Source of the DNA: Prorocentrum cordatum
Lineage: Eukaryota; Sar; Dinophyceae; Prorocentrales; Prorocentraceae
Direction of reading: 5' to 3'
DNA length: 64,000 bases
NCBI GenBank assembly: GCA_963575745.1
Contig: CAUYUJ010017921.1
Coordinates: 1-64,000, forward strand
In this document: positions 38,395 through 51,469 of the stretch, piece by piece
Layout: each line of letters opens with the position of its first letter
Numbering within the stretch: the first letter of the stretch is position 1
The notes under the pieces: model-generated
The model's input: the letters and a program-made list of their open reading frames with translations, nothing else
Databases searched by the model: none
Told to the model about the DNA's origin: nothing
Translations under genes and position numbers: made by a program

Positions 38395-39720
38395 AGCTAG
38401 TTATAGCTGGAAGCTAAGAGTAATTCCGGCGCGCTGGAGAGCTAGTTCGCTCGAAAAAAAGAACTGAAGTTTTCACGACTTTTGCTCAGTTGAAAATTAT
38501 GTTCTCGAAATTTGGCAATTCGTTAGAGCTCTAGTATTTTTTCCCGTGATATTCGATCTTATTCCCGCTCGCCATCTTAATCTCAGCTCGATCGGGTAAC
38601 TTTGAAGGCCAAAAAGCACACTGGCGGGATCGGCCGTTTCGAGTCATCTTGATACGCGTTGTCGGTATTTTGCACTTAACTCGAGCTGTAGATCAGCTAC
38701 AGAGCCGGTAAGCACAGCTATCGCACTCAGAATCATCAGGCGCGTTCGCCTGTTGAATCCATAGGCCTGAACTCGGTCTGCTAGCCGAGCTAGGTGCGCA
38801 AACTTATCCTCATTATTCGAGTCAACTTGATACGCGTTGTTGTTATTTTCACTTTAACTCGAGCTGTAGAGCAGCTGCAGTGCTGGTAAGCACATCTATC
38901 GCACTCAGAATCATCAGGCGCGTTCGTCTGTTGAATCCATAGGTCTGAACTCGGTCTGCTAGCCGAGCTAGGTCCGCAAACCTATTCGTATTATTCGAGT
39001 CAACTTGATACGCGTTGTCGGTATTTTCTACTTAACTCGAGCTGTAGGGCAGCTACAGTGCTGATAAGCACGCCTATCGCACTCAGAATCATCAGGCGCA
39101 TTCGCCTGTTGAATCGATAGGTCTGAACTCGGTCTGTTAGCCGAGCTAGGTCCGCAAACCTATTCGTATTATTCGAGTCAACTTGATACGCGTTGTCGGT
39201 ATTTTCTACTTAACTCGAGCTGTAGGGCAGCTACAGTGCTGGTAAGCACTCCTATCGCACTCAGAATCATTAGGCGCGTTCGCCTGTTGAGTCCATAGGT
39301 CTGAACTCGGTCTGCTAGCCGCTGTAGTTCCGCAATTATTCGAGTCAACTTGATACGCGTTGTCGGTATTTTCTACTTAACTCGAGCTGTAGGGCAGCTA
39401 GATTGCTGGTAAGCACTCCTATCGCACTCAGAATGATCAGACGCATTCGCCTGTTGAATTCATAGGTCTGAACTCGGTCTGCTAGTCGAGCTATGTTCGC
39501 AAACCTATTCGTATTATTCGAGTCAACTTGATACGCGTTGTCGGTATTTTCTACTTAACTCGAGCTGTAGGGCAGCTACAGTGCTGGTAAGCACACCTAT
39601 CGCACTCAGAATCATCAGGCGCGTTCGCCTATTGAATCCAGAGCTCTGAACTCGAGTCAGATACTCGAGTTGGGCTCGAAAACTATTCGTTCTCTGCAAT
39701 TTTTTCCGACAGTATATGTT
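38395..39720 (+). repeat. Satellite element with 178-bp monomers (clearest array)
   Basis: The landmark GATACGCGTTGT(C/T)G recurs at 38651, 38829, 39007, 39185, 39352 and 39530, a period of 178 with one 11-base deletion. Each monomer carries AGGCGCGTTCGCCT, CTAGCCGAGCTAG and CTGTAGGGCAGCTACAG palindromes. The head (38420-38640) carries GAACTGAAGTTTTC and the CGATCTTATTCCCGCTCGCC motif. It ends against a hairpin repeat at 39743. Confidence 0.9.
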
Positions 39721-40194
39721 GTCAGGAAGCTCTACGAGTCCCCCGGCGGTAACAAAGGTTGACGGTTTACCGCCGGCGCCCAGTTTGCCTAGGAGCCTGG
39801 AAGAACTGCCGAAGATCCTCCGAAGCTCTGCCGAAGCGCTTCGCGCACCCTGGAGCCACGCGTATTGGGAAACGCTAGGAAGCCACGCTCCCGGACCCGC
39901 TGCAACCTCCGGCAGGGCGCTGCAGGGATCGTGGACCGGCGGAGGTGGGCGTGTGCTCCTCACCACCCACCGCCAGCTTCTTATCTGAAACCCTCAGCTC
40001 TCCAAGGAGCTATCCGGGAAAATCGGCTAAGCCAGGCCGCGAAAGGTATGCTCGCGTCCCTTTTTGAAATTTCGCCAACTAGCTTCACCCTGTCGCCGAA
40101 TTCCTCTAGCTCTTCTACCCTCAGAGCTCTACGAGGCATGTTCAACCGACGAAAAGTAACTCGTAGAGCTTCCCTTAGCAAGTTGTTGCTGGAA
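39721..40194. repeat. Hairpin, inverted partial 400-bp module and 61-bp-type module
   Basis: A hairpin at 39743-39776, the inverted 400-bp module at 39782-40012, then a 61-bp-type piece (TTCACCCTGTCGCCGAATTC) and CTCGTAGAGCTTCCCTTAGC. Confidence 0.75.
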
Positions 40195-41385
40195 GTTTGA
40201 GACTAATTCCGGAGCGCTGGAGAGCTAGTTGGCAAGAAAAATCTCGACGGACCTTTTGGTGACTTTTGGTCGGTTGAAAATTTTGTTCTCGGAATTTGAC
40301 CATTCGTTAGAGCTCTAGTATTTTTTCCCGTGATATTCGGTCTTATTCCCGCTCGCCATCTTGATCTCAGCTCGATCGGATAGCTTTTACTGCCAAAAAG
40401 CGTCCCGGCGGGAACGGCCATTTCGAGTCATCTTGATACGCGTCGTCGGTATTTTGTTCTTAACTCGAGCTCTAGGGCAGCCACAGAGCTGGTAAGCACA
40501 CCTATCGCATTCAGAATTATCAGGCGCGTCTGCCTATTGAATCCAGAAGTCAGAACTCGGTCTGCTAGCTGAGCTAGGTCCGCAAACCTATTCGTATTAT
40601 TTGAGTCGTCTTGACAGACGCTCTCGGTTTTCTGTACTTATCTCGAGCTACAGGCCAGCTACAGAGCTGGTAGGCACACCTATCGCATTCAGAGTTATCA
40701 GGCGCGTTCGCCTGTTGAGTCCAGAGGTCTGAACTCGGTCTGCTAGCCGAGCTAGGTCCGCCAACCTATTCGTATTATTCGAGTCGTCTTGGCATACTCT
40801 CTCGGTTTTCTGTACTCAACTCGAGCTCTAGGGCAGCTACAGGGCTCATAGTCACAGGAATCGATTGGAAATCATCAGCCGCGTTCGTCTATTGAACCGA
40901 AAGCTCTGAACTCGACCTGCTGGCCGAGCTAGGTTGGCGAAACTATTCGTATTGTGCGTATTATCTTGAGAAGTGCTCTCAATTTCTGCTGGGGAAGGGC
41001 TACAGTGCTGCGGGTCACAGATATCGATTTGGAAACATCAGGCGCGTCTGTTGGTCGATTCCAGAGCTCGGAACTCGGTCTGCTGCTCGAACTAGGTCAG
41101 CGAAACTATTCTATCATTTGAGTCGATATTGTCGGTTTTCTGCACTTAACTCGGGCTGTAGGGGAGCTGCAGGGCTGGGAATCACATGAGTGGATTCGGG
41201 GACATCAGACGCGCCCGCCTGTCGCATTCAGAGGTCTGAACTCGGTTCGATACTCGGACTGGGTTACGAAACTGTTTCTTTTTTTTGTTAGAGTCATCTT
41301 GCGAGGTCTGAAATCGCTTGGGCTGAACATCTAGTCGTTCTTTGGAGTTTTTTCCACACTATATACTGTCAGGAAGCTCTACGAG
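40195..41385 (+). repeat. Satellite element with 178-bp monomers
   Basis: Same head as at 38395 and five to six more divergent monomers (leading ATACGCGTCGTCGG, GACAGACGCTCTCGG). It ends at the hairpin 41390-41422. Confidence 0.85.
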
Positions 41386-44150
41386 TCCCCCGGCGGTAAG
41401 AAAGGTTGACGGTTTACCGCCGGCGCCCAGTCAGCAAAAGGTCTGTCGAGATGTTCCTTGTCAACTAGCTCTCCAGCGCTCCAGAAATACTCTTAAGCTT
41501 CCAGCAATAACTTGCTAGGGAACCTCTACGAGTAACTTGTAAGCGTCCAAAACCCGAATAGCGAAGCCAAGCGCGGAGCGCCGCACGGGGACCTCTGCCA
41601 GTCCGCCTGAAACGATGCGCGGGACGCTGGAAACCTCGCAGGAGACGCTTGCAGGGGCGCCGTTTACGATGCGCGGGGCCCTGCAAAGCGCGCAAGGAAG
41701 ATCTGCCTAGGAGCCTGGAAGAACTACCGAAGCTCTTCCGAAGCTCTGCCGAAGCGCTTCGCGCACCCTGGAGCCACGCGTATTGGGAAACGCTAGAAGC
41801 CACGCTCCCGGACCCGCTGCCGGTTCCGGCAAGTTCCTGCGGGGATCGTGGACCGGCGGAGGTGGGCGCGTGCTCCTCACCACCCACCGCCGGCTTCTTA
41901 TCTGAAACCCTCAGCTCTCCAAGGAGCTATCCGGGGAAATTCGCACTTGGTAGCTTCCACTTGGCAGCGTCGAAAACCCGAAGAGCGAAGAGACCCTCGG
42001 GGACAGGAAGTCTTTCCTGGAGGGCGCTGGAAAGCTCCCCTGCAGCGTTGCCCAAGCGCTGCCAGAAACGCTTCCATGCGTGCCTGCACGCGTGCAGGCC
42101 CGCGTGGAAGCTTGCCGGAAGCTCTCCCGGACACGTCGCCGGCTCAAAAAAAGCCGCTGCGGGGATTCTCGAACGCCGCCGAGAAGCTCCTGGCGGGCAC
42201 AACCACCGTCCAGCTTCCAATCTTAAACCCTTTAGCTCTCAGCGAGCTCTCCGGGAAAAACCCGGAGAGCATAGAGCACACACCATGGAAAGCTTTCCTG
42301 GCAAGCCCACGAAAGCTCTCGTGGGGCTTTTCTGGGGCTCTCCGGGAGCCCTCCGGCAGCGCTTCCGAAGCACTGCCAGGATCGCTTCCACGCGTGCCTG
42401 CACGCGTGCAGACACGCGTGGACGCTTGCCAGAAGCTCTCCCGGACCCGCTGCGAGGTTTTACAGGGCGCTGCGGGGATCGTGGAGCGGCGGAAATGGGC
42501 TGCTGGCGGGCACCACCACCGTCCGGCTTGTAATCTAAAACCCTTTAGCTCTCAGAGAGCTCCCCTGGAAAAACCAGCCAAAAGTTGTCACATTGTCCGC
42601 CTCTAGCTCATCGATGCCGAAGAGCTCTACGAGGTACTAGCTCCACCCCGCGCCGGAATTCCTCTAGCTCATCGATGCTTTCTCAAAATAAATTGTCAAA
42701 CTGGGAACCGGCGGTAAACCGTCAACCAGATTACCGCCGGGGCCTTCGTAGAGCTCTTTTCTCACACGGCGCTCATCGGTAAGCATGAAGAAAGCGTCTA
42801 GAGCAAGACCTGAGAAACTCGAAAAATCACGTTTTTCTGTTTTTATCCAACGTTCATTCCCCGAAGTGTTTTGATAGTAATACTACAGCTACGATCCTCC
42901 AAAATTTACTGGCAGGCGCACCTTAACCCACTACAGGTGCGAAAAATCTGCTTTCTCAAAATAAATGGTAAAATATCTTTCAAATATTCGAACAACCACC
43001 CACTTGGTAGCGTCCAAAAACCGGAGAGCGAAGACATTTTCTGGGGTCGGAAATCTTTCCATGTCACCCTCTGGAAGCCTCCAGCAGCGCTTTCACTGGC
43101 ACCGGCGGTGAACCGTCAATCTGGTCTCCGCCGGGAACCTCGTAGAGCTCTTTTTACGCGTGACAGTGCCAAGAGTCGGAGGAGAAAGCTTCTCGAGGCA
43201 TTTCTCGAAAAATTGAATCTTCAATTTTTTATGTCGATAGAAAGTTAGTTGCGCCAAGTGTTTTGATAGTAAAACTGCGCCTTGAGCGCTCATATTAAGA
43301 CGCAGAGGCCCTCAAAGGTGTCTACAGGTGCGAAAAATCCGCTTTCTCAAAATAAATTATCAAACTGGGAACCGGCGGTAAACCGTCAACCAGGTTAGCG
43401 CCGGGACCCTCGTAGAGCTCTCTTCTCACACTGCGCTCCTCAGAACAAAGGGAGTTAGCTTCTGGAGTGAGAAACGAAAAAATCGAAAAATCACGTTTTG
43501 CTGTTTTTATCGAATGTCGGTAGTGTTTCGATACGAATACTGCACCTACGGACCCGAAAATTTTACTGGCCGACGCGTCTTAGCCAACTACAGGTGCGAA
43601 AAATCTGCTTTCTCAATAAGAATTGTCAAATATCTTTCAAATATTCGCTAAACTAACCAAAAGTTACCACTTTGTCCTTTCTCGCCAGGTCGGCCAACTA
43701 GCTCCATCTCGCGCCAGAATTCTCTAGCTTATCGATGACGATGAGCTCTACGAGGTATATCTTTCAAATATTTGCAAAACTACCCAGAAGTTGTCACATT
43801 GTCCGCCTCAGGCCAACTGGCGCCGGCGGTGAACCGTCAACCTGGTCACCGCCGGGAACCTCGTAGAGCTCCTCTCACTAGTAAGAGTGCAGAGAATCGA
43901 TACAGAATCAAAAAATGGAGATTTTTCGAAAATCTTGAAATTCGATTTCTTCTATGTTCATATTCGCTCAGTTCCCGGAAGTGAACTCATGCAAAAATGC
44001 ATCGAGAGAGCTGAGCTGCTGTCAGAGAGGAGTTCATATGCCAATGCTCGGCTTAAAAATTTGCTTTCTCAAAATGAATGGTCAAATATCTCTCAAATTT
44101 TCGCAAAACCACCCAAAAGTTGTCACATTGTCCGCCTCGGCCGGCTGGGC
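41386..44150. repeat. Mosaic of dispersed modules
   Basis: The order is hairpin, inverted 400-bp module (41530-41933), two palindrome-rich ~300-bp modules (41940-42245, 42245-42570), 61-bp piece (42606-42680), hairpin plus AT-rich bodies (42700-43690, including TTTTGATAG and CTTTCTCAAAATAAAT blocks repeated three times), 61-bp piece (43691-43757) and a ~350-bp module (43812-44150). No gene is supported. Confidence 0.8.
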
Positions 44151-47100
44151 CAACTAGCTCCACCCCGCGCCGGAATTCCTCTAGCTCATCGATGCCGAAG
44201 AGCTCTACGAGGTACTAGCTCCACCCCGCGCCGGAATTCCTCTGGCTCATCGACGACGAAGAGCTCTAGAAGGTACAACACTGCCAGACACGCCCCCAGA
44301 TGTGCGTGCACGCGTGCAGGCAAGCGTGGAGGCGTGCCTCCCTGCAAGGCTGTGTTACACCTTTCTGGGGCGCCTGCAGAGCTCTGTCCAACCCTTTGAA
44401 GCGATCCTGCATTGCTGCGGACCCGCTGCTGGATCGGGCGAGTTGCTGCGCGGATCGTGGAGCGGCGGAGATGGGCTGCTGGCGGGCACCACCACCGTCG
44501 GCTTCTAATCGAAAACCCTCTAGCTCTCAGAGAGCTCCCCGGGAAAAAGTTACCGCATTGTCCGCCTCGGCCGGGTGGGCCAACTAGCTCCCCCCCCGCG
44601 CCGGAATTTCTCTAGACCATCGATGCCGAAGAGCTCTACGAGGTACTGGAAACCAGCGGTAAACCGTCAACCAGGTTACCGCCGGGACCCTCGTAGAGCT
44701 CTGCATAGACCAGGTCGGTTCCGAGATAACAGCAGAAAAAAGCTTCTGCATACTAGCTTCAAACATAAAGATATATTTTTTTCGGTTGTACACAATGGTG
44801 GTTCCCCCTAGTCTTTTGATCGAAATAATGCAGCTAGGACCCTGAGAATTGCACATTCACTGCATAGAATAAAAATTCAAATTTGTAAAACGAATTTGAT
44901 AATATCTCGCCATCTTCGAAAAACCGACCCCAGGTCACTTGTGAGCGTCAAAAACCCGGAGAGCGAAGACACCCTCGGGGACAGGAAATCTTTCCTGGAG
45001 AGCTCTGGGACCCCCTGCAGCGCTGTTGAAGCGCTGCCAGGCACGCTTCCATGCGTGCCTACACGCATGCAGGCACGCTTGGAAGCTCGCCAGAAGCTCT
45101 CCCGGACACGTTGCCGGTTCACCGGAGTTGCTGCGAGGAACGTGGACCGCCGTGGAAGAGCTCCTGGCGGCCACCACCACCGTCCGGCTTCTAATCTTAA
45201 ACCCTGTAGCTCTCAGCGAGCTCTCCGGGAACCTCTTCCGGTGCTCTGGGGGTCTCCCCCGCAGCGCTTCCGAAGCGCTGCCAGAAACGCTTCCACGCGT
45301 GCCTGCACGCGTGCAGGCACGCGTGGAAGCTTGCCGGAAGCTCTCCCGGACCAGTTGCCGGGTCGAACGACCTGCTGCGGGGATTCTGGACCGGCGGAGA
45401 TGGGCTGCTGGCGGGCACCACCACCGTCCGGCTTCTAATCTTAAGCCCTTTAGCTCTCAGCGAGCTCTCCGGGAACCACATTGTCCGCCCGGCCCAGGTT
45501 GGCCAACTAGCTGCACCCCGCGCCGGAATTCCTCTAGCTCATCGATGCCGAAGAGCTTTACAAGGTAACTTGGTAGCGTCCAAAACCCGGAGAGCAAAGA
45601 GAACACACATTGGAAAGCTTTCCTGGCAAGCCCACGGAAGCTCTCGTGAGGCTTTTCTGGGGCTCTCCGGGGGCCCTCCGGCAGCGCTTCGGAAGCACTG
45701 CCAGGAACGCTTCCACGCGTGCCTGCACGCGTGCAGGCACGCGTAAACGCTTGCCAGAAGCTGTCCCGGACCCGCTGCGAGGTTTCACAGGGCGCTGCGG
45801 GGATCGGGGAGCGGCGGAGATGGGCTGCTGGCGGGCACCACCACCGTCCGGTTTCTAATCTAGAACCCTTTAGCTCTCAGAGAGCTCCCCGGGAATTGGT
45901 AGCATCCAAAGCCCGGAGAGCACAGGGCAAACACACAAGAAAGCTATCCGGGCAGGCCGTGCAACGCTCTCGCACAGCTCTTCTGGCCCTCTGGAAGGCG
46001 CCCGTGCAGCGCTGCGGAAGCACTGCCAGAAACGCTTCCATGCGTGCCTGGACGCGTGCAGGCTCGCGTGGAAGCTTGCCGGAAGCTCTCCCGGACGCCC
46101 TGCCGGGCCGAACGAACTGCTGCGGGGATTCTGGACCGGCGAAGATGGGCTGCTGGCGGGCACCACCAACGACCGGCTTCTTATCTAAAACCCTCTAGCT
46201 CTCAGCGAGCTCTCCGGGAATATCTTTCAAATATGCACAAAACCACCCAAAAGTTGTCACATTGTCCGCCTCGGCCGGGTGGGCCAACTAGCTCCACCCC
46301 GCGCCGGAATTCCTCTAGCTCATCGATGCCGAAGAGCTCTACGAGGTACATTGTCTCTTTTGGTCGTGTCGGCCAACTAGCTCCACCCCGCGCCGGAATT
46401 CCTCTAGCTCATCGATGCCGAAGAGCTCTACGTGGTATTTCAGACATCTCGATGCCAGAGCCAAACGCCGCTCATGCTTCTGGATCGTTTTCTCTGCGCA
46501 CGAGCTTCGTAGCTTTCCGACAGCCCGAGTTAAGTGCGAAAATCGACAGCATCTCTCGAGATCACTCGAACAATACAAATAATTTCGCGAATCTGGCTCG
46601 AGTATCAGACCGGGATCGGACATCTGACTGCAACTTGGTAGCGTCCAAAACCCGGAGAGCGAAGAGAATCTCGGGGACGGACAGCCTTGGGGAGCTCCCC
46701 TGGGGCGCTGCGGAAACGCTGCCAGAAACCTTTCCATGCGTGTCTGCACGCATGCGGGCACGCGTGGAAGCTTACCGGCAGCTCCCCCGGACACGCACCT
46801 CGTAGAGCTCTTCGTCATCGATGAGCTAGAGGAATTCTGGCGCGGGGTGGAGCTAGTTGGCCCACCCGGCCGAGGCGGACAATGTGACAACTTTTGGGTG
46901 GTTTTGCAAAAATTTGAAAGATATTAGACAATTTATTTTGAGACAGCGGATTTTTCGCACCTGTAGACGACTATGAGGGACTCTGCGTCTTAATATGAGC
47001 TCTCTACGTGCAGTTTTACTATCAAAACACTTGGCGGAACCAACTTCATGACGACATGCAAAAAAAACACATGTTTTCTCTTTTTCGAGAAATGCTTCCA

Positions 47101-48720
47101 GAAGCTCTCTCTTTTGATGCTGAGCACTCTTACGCCCTATTGAGAGCTCCACGAGGTTTCCGGTGGTGACCAGGTTGACGGTTCACCGCCGGCGCCAGTT
47201 GCCGGGTCGAAAAAGCCCCTGCGGGGAACCTGGAGCGCCGTGGAGGAGCTCCTGGCGGGCACCACCACCGTCCGGCTTCTAATCTTAAACCGAGATCAGA
47301 CATCTGACTGCAACAGGCGAACGCGCCTGATGTCTCCGAATCGATTCCTGTGATTACCACCACTGCAGATTCCCGGAGAGCTTTCTGAGAGCTAGAGGGT
47401 TTGAGATTAGAAGCCGGGCGGTGGTGGTGCCCGCCAGCAGCCCATCTCCGCCGCCCCACGATCCTCGTAGCACCTCGCCTGAGCCGGCAGCTGGTCCGGG
47501 AGAGCTTCCGGCATGTGCATCCACGCGTGCCTGCACGCGTGCAGGCACGCGTGGAAGCGATCTTGCCAGCGCTTCAGAGACGCTGCAGGGCGGCCCCCAG
47601 AGCCCCAGAAGAGCTTCACGAGAGCTTCCGTGGGCTTGCCAGGAAAACTTTCCGGTGTCTGTCCTCTTTGCTCTCCGGCGTTGGGACGCTACCAAGTTCC
47701 CGGAGAGCTCTCTGAGAGCTAGAGGGTTTTAGATTAGAAGCTGGACGGTGGTGGTGCCCGCCAGCAGCCCATCTCCGCCGCTCCAGAATCCTCGCAGCAT
47801 CTCGCCTGGGCCGGCAGCTGGTCCGGGGGCGTCTCTGGCACGCGTCCACGTGTGCCTGCACCTGTGCAGGCACGCGTGGAAGCGTTCCTGGCAGCGCTTC
47901 CGAAGCGCTCCAGGGGGCCCCCAGCTCTCTCCAGAGAAGATTTCTCGATCCCAGGAATCTCGCTCTCCGGGTTTTTCCCGGGGAGCTCTCTGAGACCTAA
48001 AAAGTTTTAGATTAGAAGCCGGATGGTGGTGGTGCCCGCCAGCAACCCATCTCCGCCGCTCCACGATCCCCGCAGCGCCCTGTAAAACCTCGCAGCGGGT
48101 CCGGGAGAGCTTCCGGCAAGCGCTTACGCGTGCCTGCCCGGGTGCAGGCACGCGTGGAAGCGTTCGTGGCAGTGCTTCGGAAGCGCTGCCGGAGACCCCC
48201 CAGAGCCCCAGAAAAGCCCCACAAGAGCTTCCATGGGCTTGCCAGGACAGCTAACTCGTAGAGCTTCCCTAAGCTATTTTCCCGGAGAGCTCTCTGAGAG
48301 CTAGAGGGTTTAAGAGAAGAAGCGGGACGGTCGTGGTGCCCGCCAGCAGCCCATCTCCGCCGCTCCACGATCCCCGCAGCAACTCGCCCGACCCGGCAGC
48401 GGGTCCGCAGCAATGCAGGATCGCTTCAAAAGGGTTTCAGAGAGCTCTGCAGTGTTGACAGAGCATTGCCGGAAGGCAGGCGTCCACGTGCGCCGCCACG
48501 CGTGCAGGCACGCATGCGTGCGTGCGTGTCAGTGCCTTCGAAGCGCTTCAAGGTGCCCCAGGGAGCTCCCCCGGGAAGATTTCCGGTCCCCAAGGGCCTC
48601 CTGGCTCTCCGGGTTTTGGACACTGCCAACTGGACGCTATATCAAGTCCCGTCCCCGAGATTAACTCGTAGAGCTTCCCTTAGCAAGTAACTCGTAGAGC
48701 TTCCCGTAGCAAGTTATTAC
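44151..48720. repeat. 61-bp tandem units and palindrome-rich ~300-bp modules
   Basis: 61-bp units (TAGCTCCACCCCGCGCCGGA...GAGCTCTACGAGGTAC) lie at 44152, 44212, 44582, 45505, 46286, 46373 and, inverted, 46797. Palindrome-rich modules lie at 44281-44545, 44930-45230, 45225-45475, 45570-45895, 45898-46220 and 46635-46797, and inverted at 47380-47700, 47700-47950, 47955-48250 and 48280-48655. 46440-46635 is a satellite-like fragment, and 46845-47200 is an inverted ~350-bp module. Reading frames in this stretch reflect repeats. Confidence 0.8.
45289..45330. repeat. 42-bp perfect palindrome
   Basis: It is centred on GCACGCGTGC between 45309 and 45310; arms GCTTCCACGCGTGCCTGCACG with its complement. 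Degenerate or shorter versions occur near 42068, 42385, 45045, 45715, 46035, 46735, 47520, 47845 and 48125. Confidence 0.9.
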
Positions 48721-51469
48721 CTCGTAGAGCTCTTCGGCATCGATGAGCTAGAGAAATTCCGGCACAGGGTGGAGCTAGTACCTCGTAGAGCTCTTCGGCA
48801 TCGATGAGATAGAGGAATTCCGGCGCGGGGCGGAGCTAGTTCCTGGATAGCTCCTTGGAGAGCTGAAGGCTTCAGATTAGAAGCCGGCTGTGGGTGGTGA
48901 GGAGGACACGCCCACGCTCGCCGGTCCACGCTTGCCGGAGCAACTCGCCGGAGTTCGCAGCGTGTCCGGGAGCGTGGCTTACTAGCGTTTCCCAATACGC
49001 GTGGCTCCAGGGTGCGCGAAGCGCTTCGGCAGAGCCTCGGAAGAGCTTCGGCAGTTCTTCCAGGCTCCTGGGCAGTTCCCGGATAGCTCCTGAGGGGAGC
49101 TGAGGGTTTCAGATCAGAAGCCGGCTGTGGGTGGTGAGGAGGACACGCCCACGCTCGCCGGTCCACGCTTGCCGGAGCAACTCGCCCGAGTTCGCAGCGT
49201 GTCCGGGAGCGTGGCTTCCTAGCGTTTCCCAATACGCGTGGCTCCAGGGTGCGCGAAGCGCTTCGGCAGAGCTTCGGAAGAACTTCGGCAGTTCTTCCAG
49301 GCTCCCAGGCAGATCTTCCTTGCGCGCTTTGCAGGGCCCCACGCATCGTCAACGGCGCCCCTGCAAGCGTCTCCTGCGAGGTTTCCAGCGTCCCGCGCAT
49401 CGTTTCAGGCGGCCTGGCAGAGGTCCCCGCGCGGCGTTCCGCGCTTTGCTTTGCTATCCGGGTTTTCGACGCATAGAAGTTGTCCCAGCCGGCCGAGGCG
49501 GACTGGGAACCGGCGGTAAACCGTCAACCAGGTCACCGCCGGGACCCTCGTAGAGCTCTCTACTCACACCGCGCTCCTCAGAACATAGAGAGCAAGCTTC
49601 TGGAGTGCGAAACGAAAAAATACCTCGTAGAGCTCTTCGGCATCGATGAGCTAGAGGAATTCCGGCGCGGGGTGGAGCTAGTTGGTCGACCCGGCCAGAA
49701 AGGACAAAGTGTTAACTTTTGGGTGGTTTTGGAATTTTTTGAAAGATATTTGACAATTCATTTTGAGAAAGCAGATTTTTCGCACCTGTAAACGACTATG
49801 AGGGCCTCTCTGTCTTAGTATGAGCTCTGTAGGCGCACTTTTACTATCAAAGCACTTGGCGGAACCATCTTCATGTCGACACGAAAAAAATCAATTTTTC
49901 CCTTTTTCGAGAAATGCTTCCTGGAGCTCTCTCTTTCGACTCTTAGCACTCTTACGCGTTGAAGGAGCTCACGAGGTTCCCGGCGGTGACCAGGTTGACG
50001 GTTCACCGCCGGCGCCAGTACCTCGTAGAGCTTTTCGGCATCGATGAGCTAGAGGATTTCCGGCGCGGGGTGGAGCTAGTAACTCGTAGAGCTTCCCTTA
50101 GCAAGTTATTGCTGGAAGCTTAAGAGTAATACCTCGTAGAGCTCTTCGACATCGATGAGCTAGAGGAATTCCGGCGCGGGGTGGAGCTAGTATCTCGTAG
50201 AGCTCTTCGGCATCGATGAGCTAGAGGAATTCCGGCGCGGCGTGGAGCTAGTTAGCCGACCCGGCCAGAAAGGACAAAGTGTTAACTTTTGGGTGGTTTT
50301 GTATTTTTTTGAAAGATATTTGACAATTCATTTTGAGAAAGCAGATTTTTCGCACCTGTGAACGACTATGAGGGCCTCTCTGTCTTAGTATGAGCTCTGT
50401 AGGCGCACTTTTACTCGAAACACTTGGCGGAACCATCTTCATGTCAACGCGGAAAAAACAATTTCTCTTTTTCGAGAAATGCTTCCAGAAGCTCTCTCTT
50501 TCGACTCCGACCACTCTCACGCGTAAAATGAGCTCTACGAGGTTCCCGGCGGTGACCAGGTTGACGGTTCACCGCCGGCGCCAGTCGAAAAATCACGTTT
50601 TTCTGTTTTTATCCAAAGTCGGTTCCGCCAAGTGTTTTGATAGAAATACTGCACCTACGGACCTGAAAGTTTTACTGGCAGATGCGTCTTAACCCACTAC
50701 AGGTGCGAAAAATCCGCTTTCTCAAAATGAATTGTCAAATATCTTTCAAAAAATTGCAAAACCACCCAAAAGTTAACACTTTGTCCTTTCTGGTCGGGTC
50801 GACCAACTAGCTCCATCCCGCGCCGGAATTCCTCTAGCTCATCGATGACGAGAGCTCTACGAGGTACAACGTGATTCCCGGATAGCTCCTTGGAGAGCTG
50901 AGGGTTTCAGATAAGAAGCCGGCGGTGCACACGCCCACCTTCGCCGGTCCACGATCCCCGCAGCGCCCTGCCGGAGGCTGCAGCGGGTCCGGGCGCGTGG
51001 CTTCCTAGCGTTTCCCAATACGCGTGGCTCCAGGGAGCGCGAAGCGCTTCGGCAGAGCTTCGGAAGAGCTTCGGCAGTTCTTCCAGGCACCTAGGCAGAT
51101 CTTCCTTGCGCGCTTTGCAGGGCCCCACGCATCGTCAACGGCGCCCCCGCAAGCGTCTCCTGCGAGGTTTCCAGCGTCCCGCGCATCGTTTCAGGCGGCC
51201 TGGCAGAGGTCCCCGTGCGGCGTTCCGCGCTTCGCTTCGCTATCCGGATTTTGGACGCTTACAAGTAACTCGTAGAGCTTCCCTTAGCTAGTTATAGCTG
51301 GAAGCTAAGAGTAATTCCGGCGCGCTGGAGAGCTAGTTGGCTCGAAAAAAAAGAACTGAACTTTTCACAACTTTTGGTCGGTTGAAAATTATGTTCTCAA
51401 AATTTGAACATTCGTTAGAGCTCTATTACTGGGCGCCGGCGGTAAACCGTCAACCTTTGTTACCGCCGG
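48720..51469. repeat. Mosaic: inverted 61-bp and 350-bp modules with 400-bp modules
   Basis: Inverted 61-bp units at 48719, 48779, 49621, 50020, 50130 and 50191. 400-bp modules at 48841-49075, 49077-49478 and 50876-51263. Inverted ~350-bp modules at 49685-50020 and 50245-50585. Head-like fragment (AAGAACTGAACTTTTCAC) at 51290-51430. Confidence 0.8.

Noticed and set aside
38690-38720. A tRNA or small structured RNA gene based on the CTGTAG/CTACAG hairpin
   Set aside because: No cloverleaf, anticodon arm or promoter boxes can be built around it; it is one of three palindromes in the satellite monomer.
38395-39720. A CRISPR-like array of regular repeats
   Set aside because: The whole 178-bp unit repeats without unique spacers, and the genome is eukaryotic.
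41465-49553. Families of 70-180-codon frames with recurrent ACTRAGTRGSLPEALPD-type peptides
   Set aside because: They translate the palindrome-rich modules and occur in both orientations and several frames. They are repeat DNA, not a gene family.
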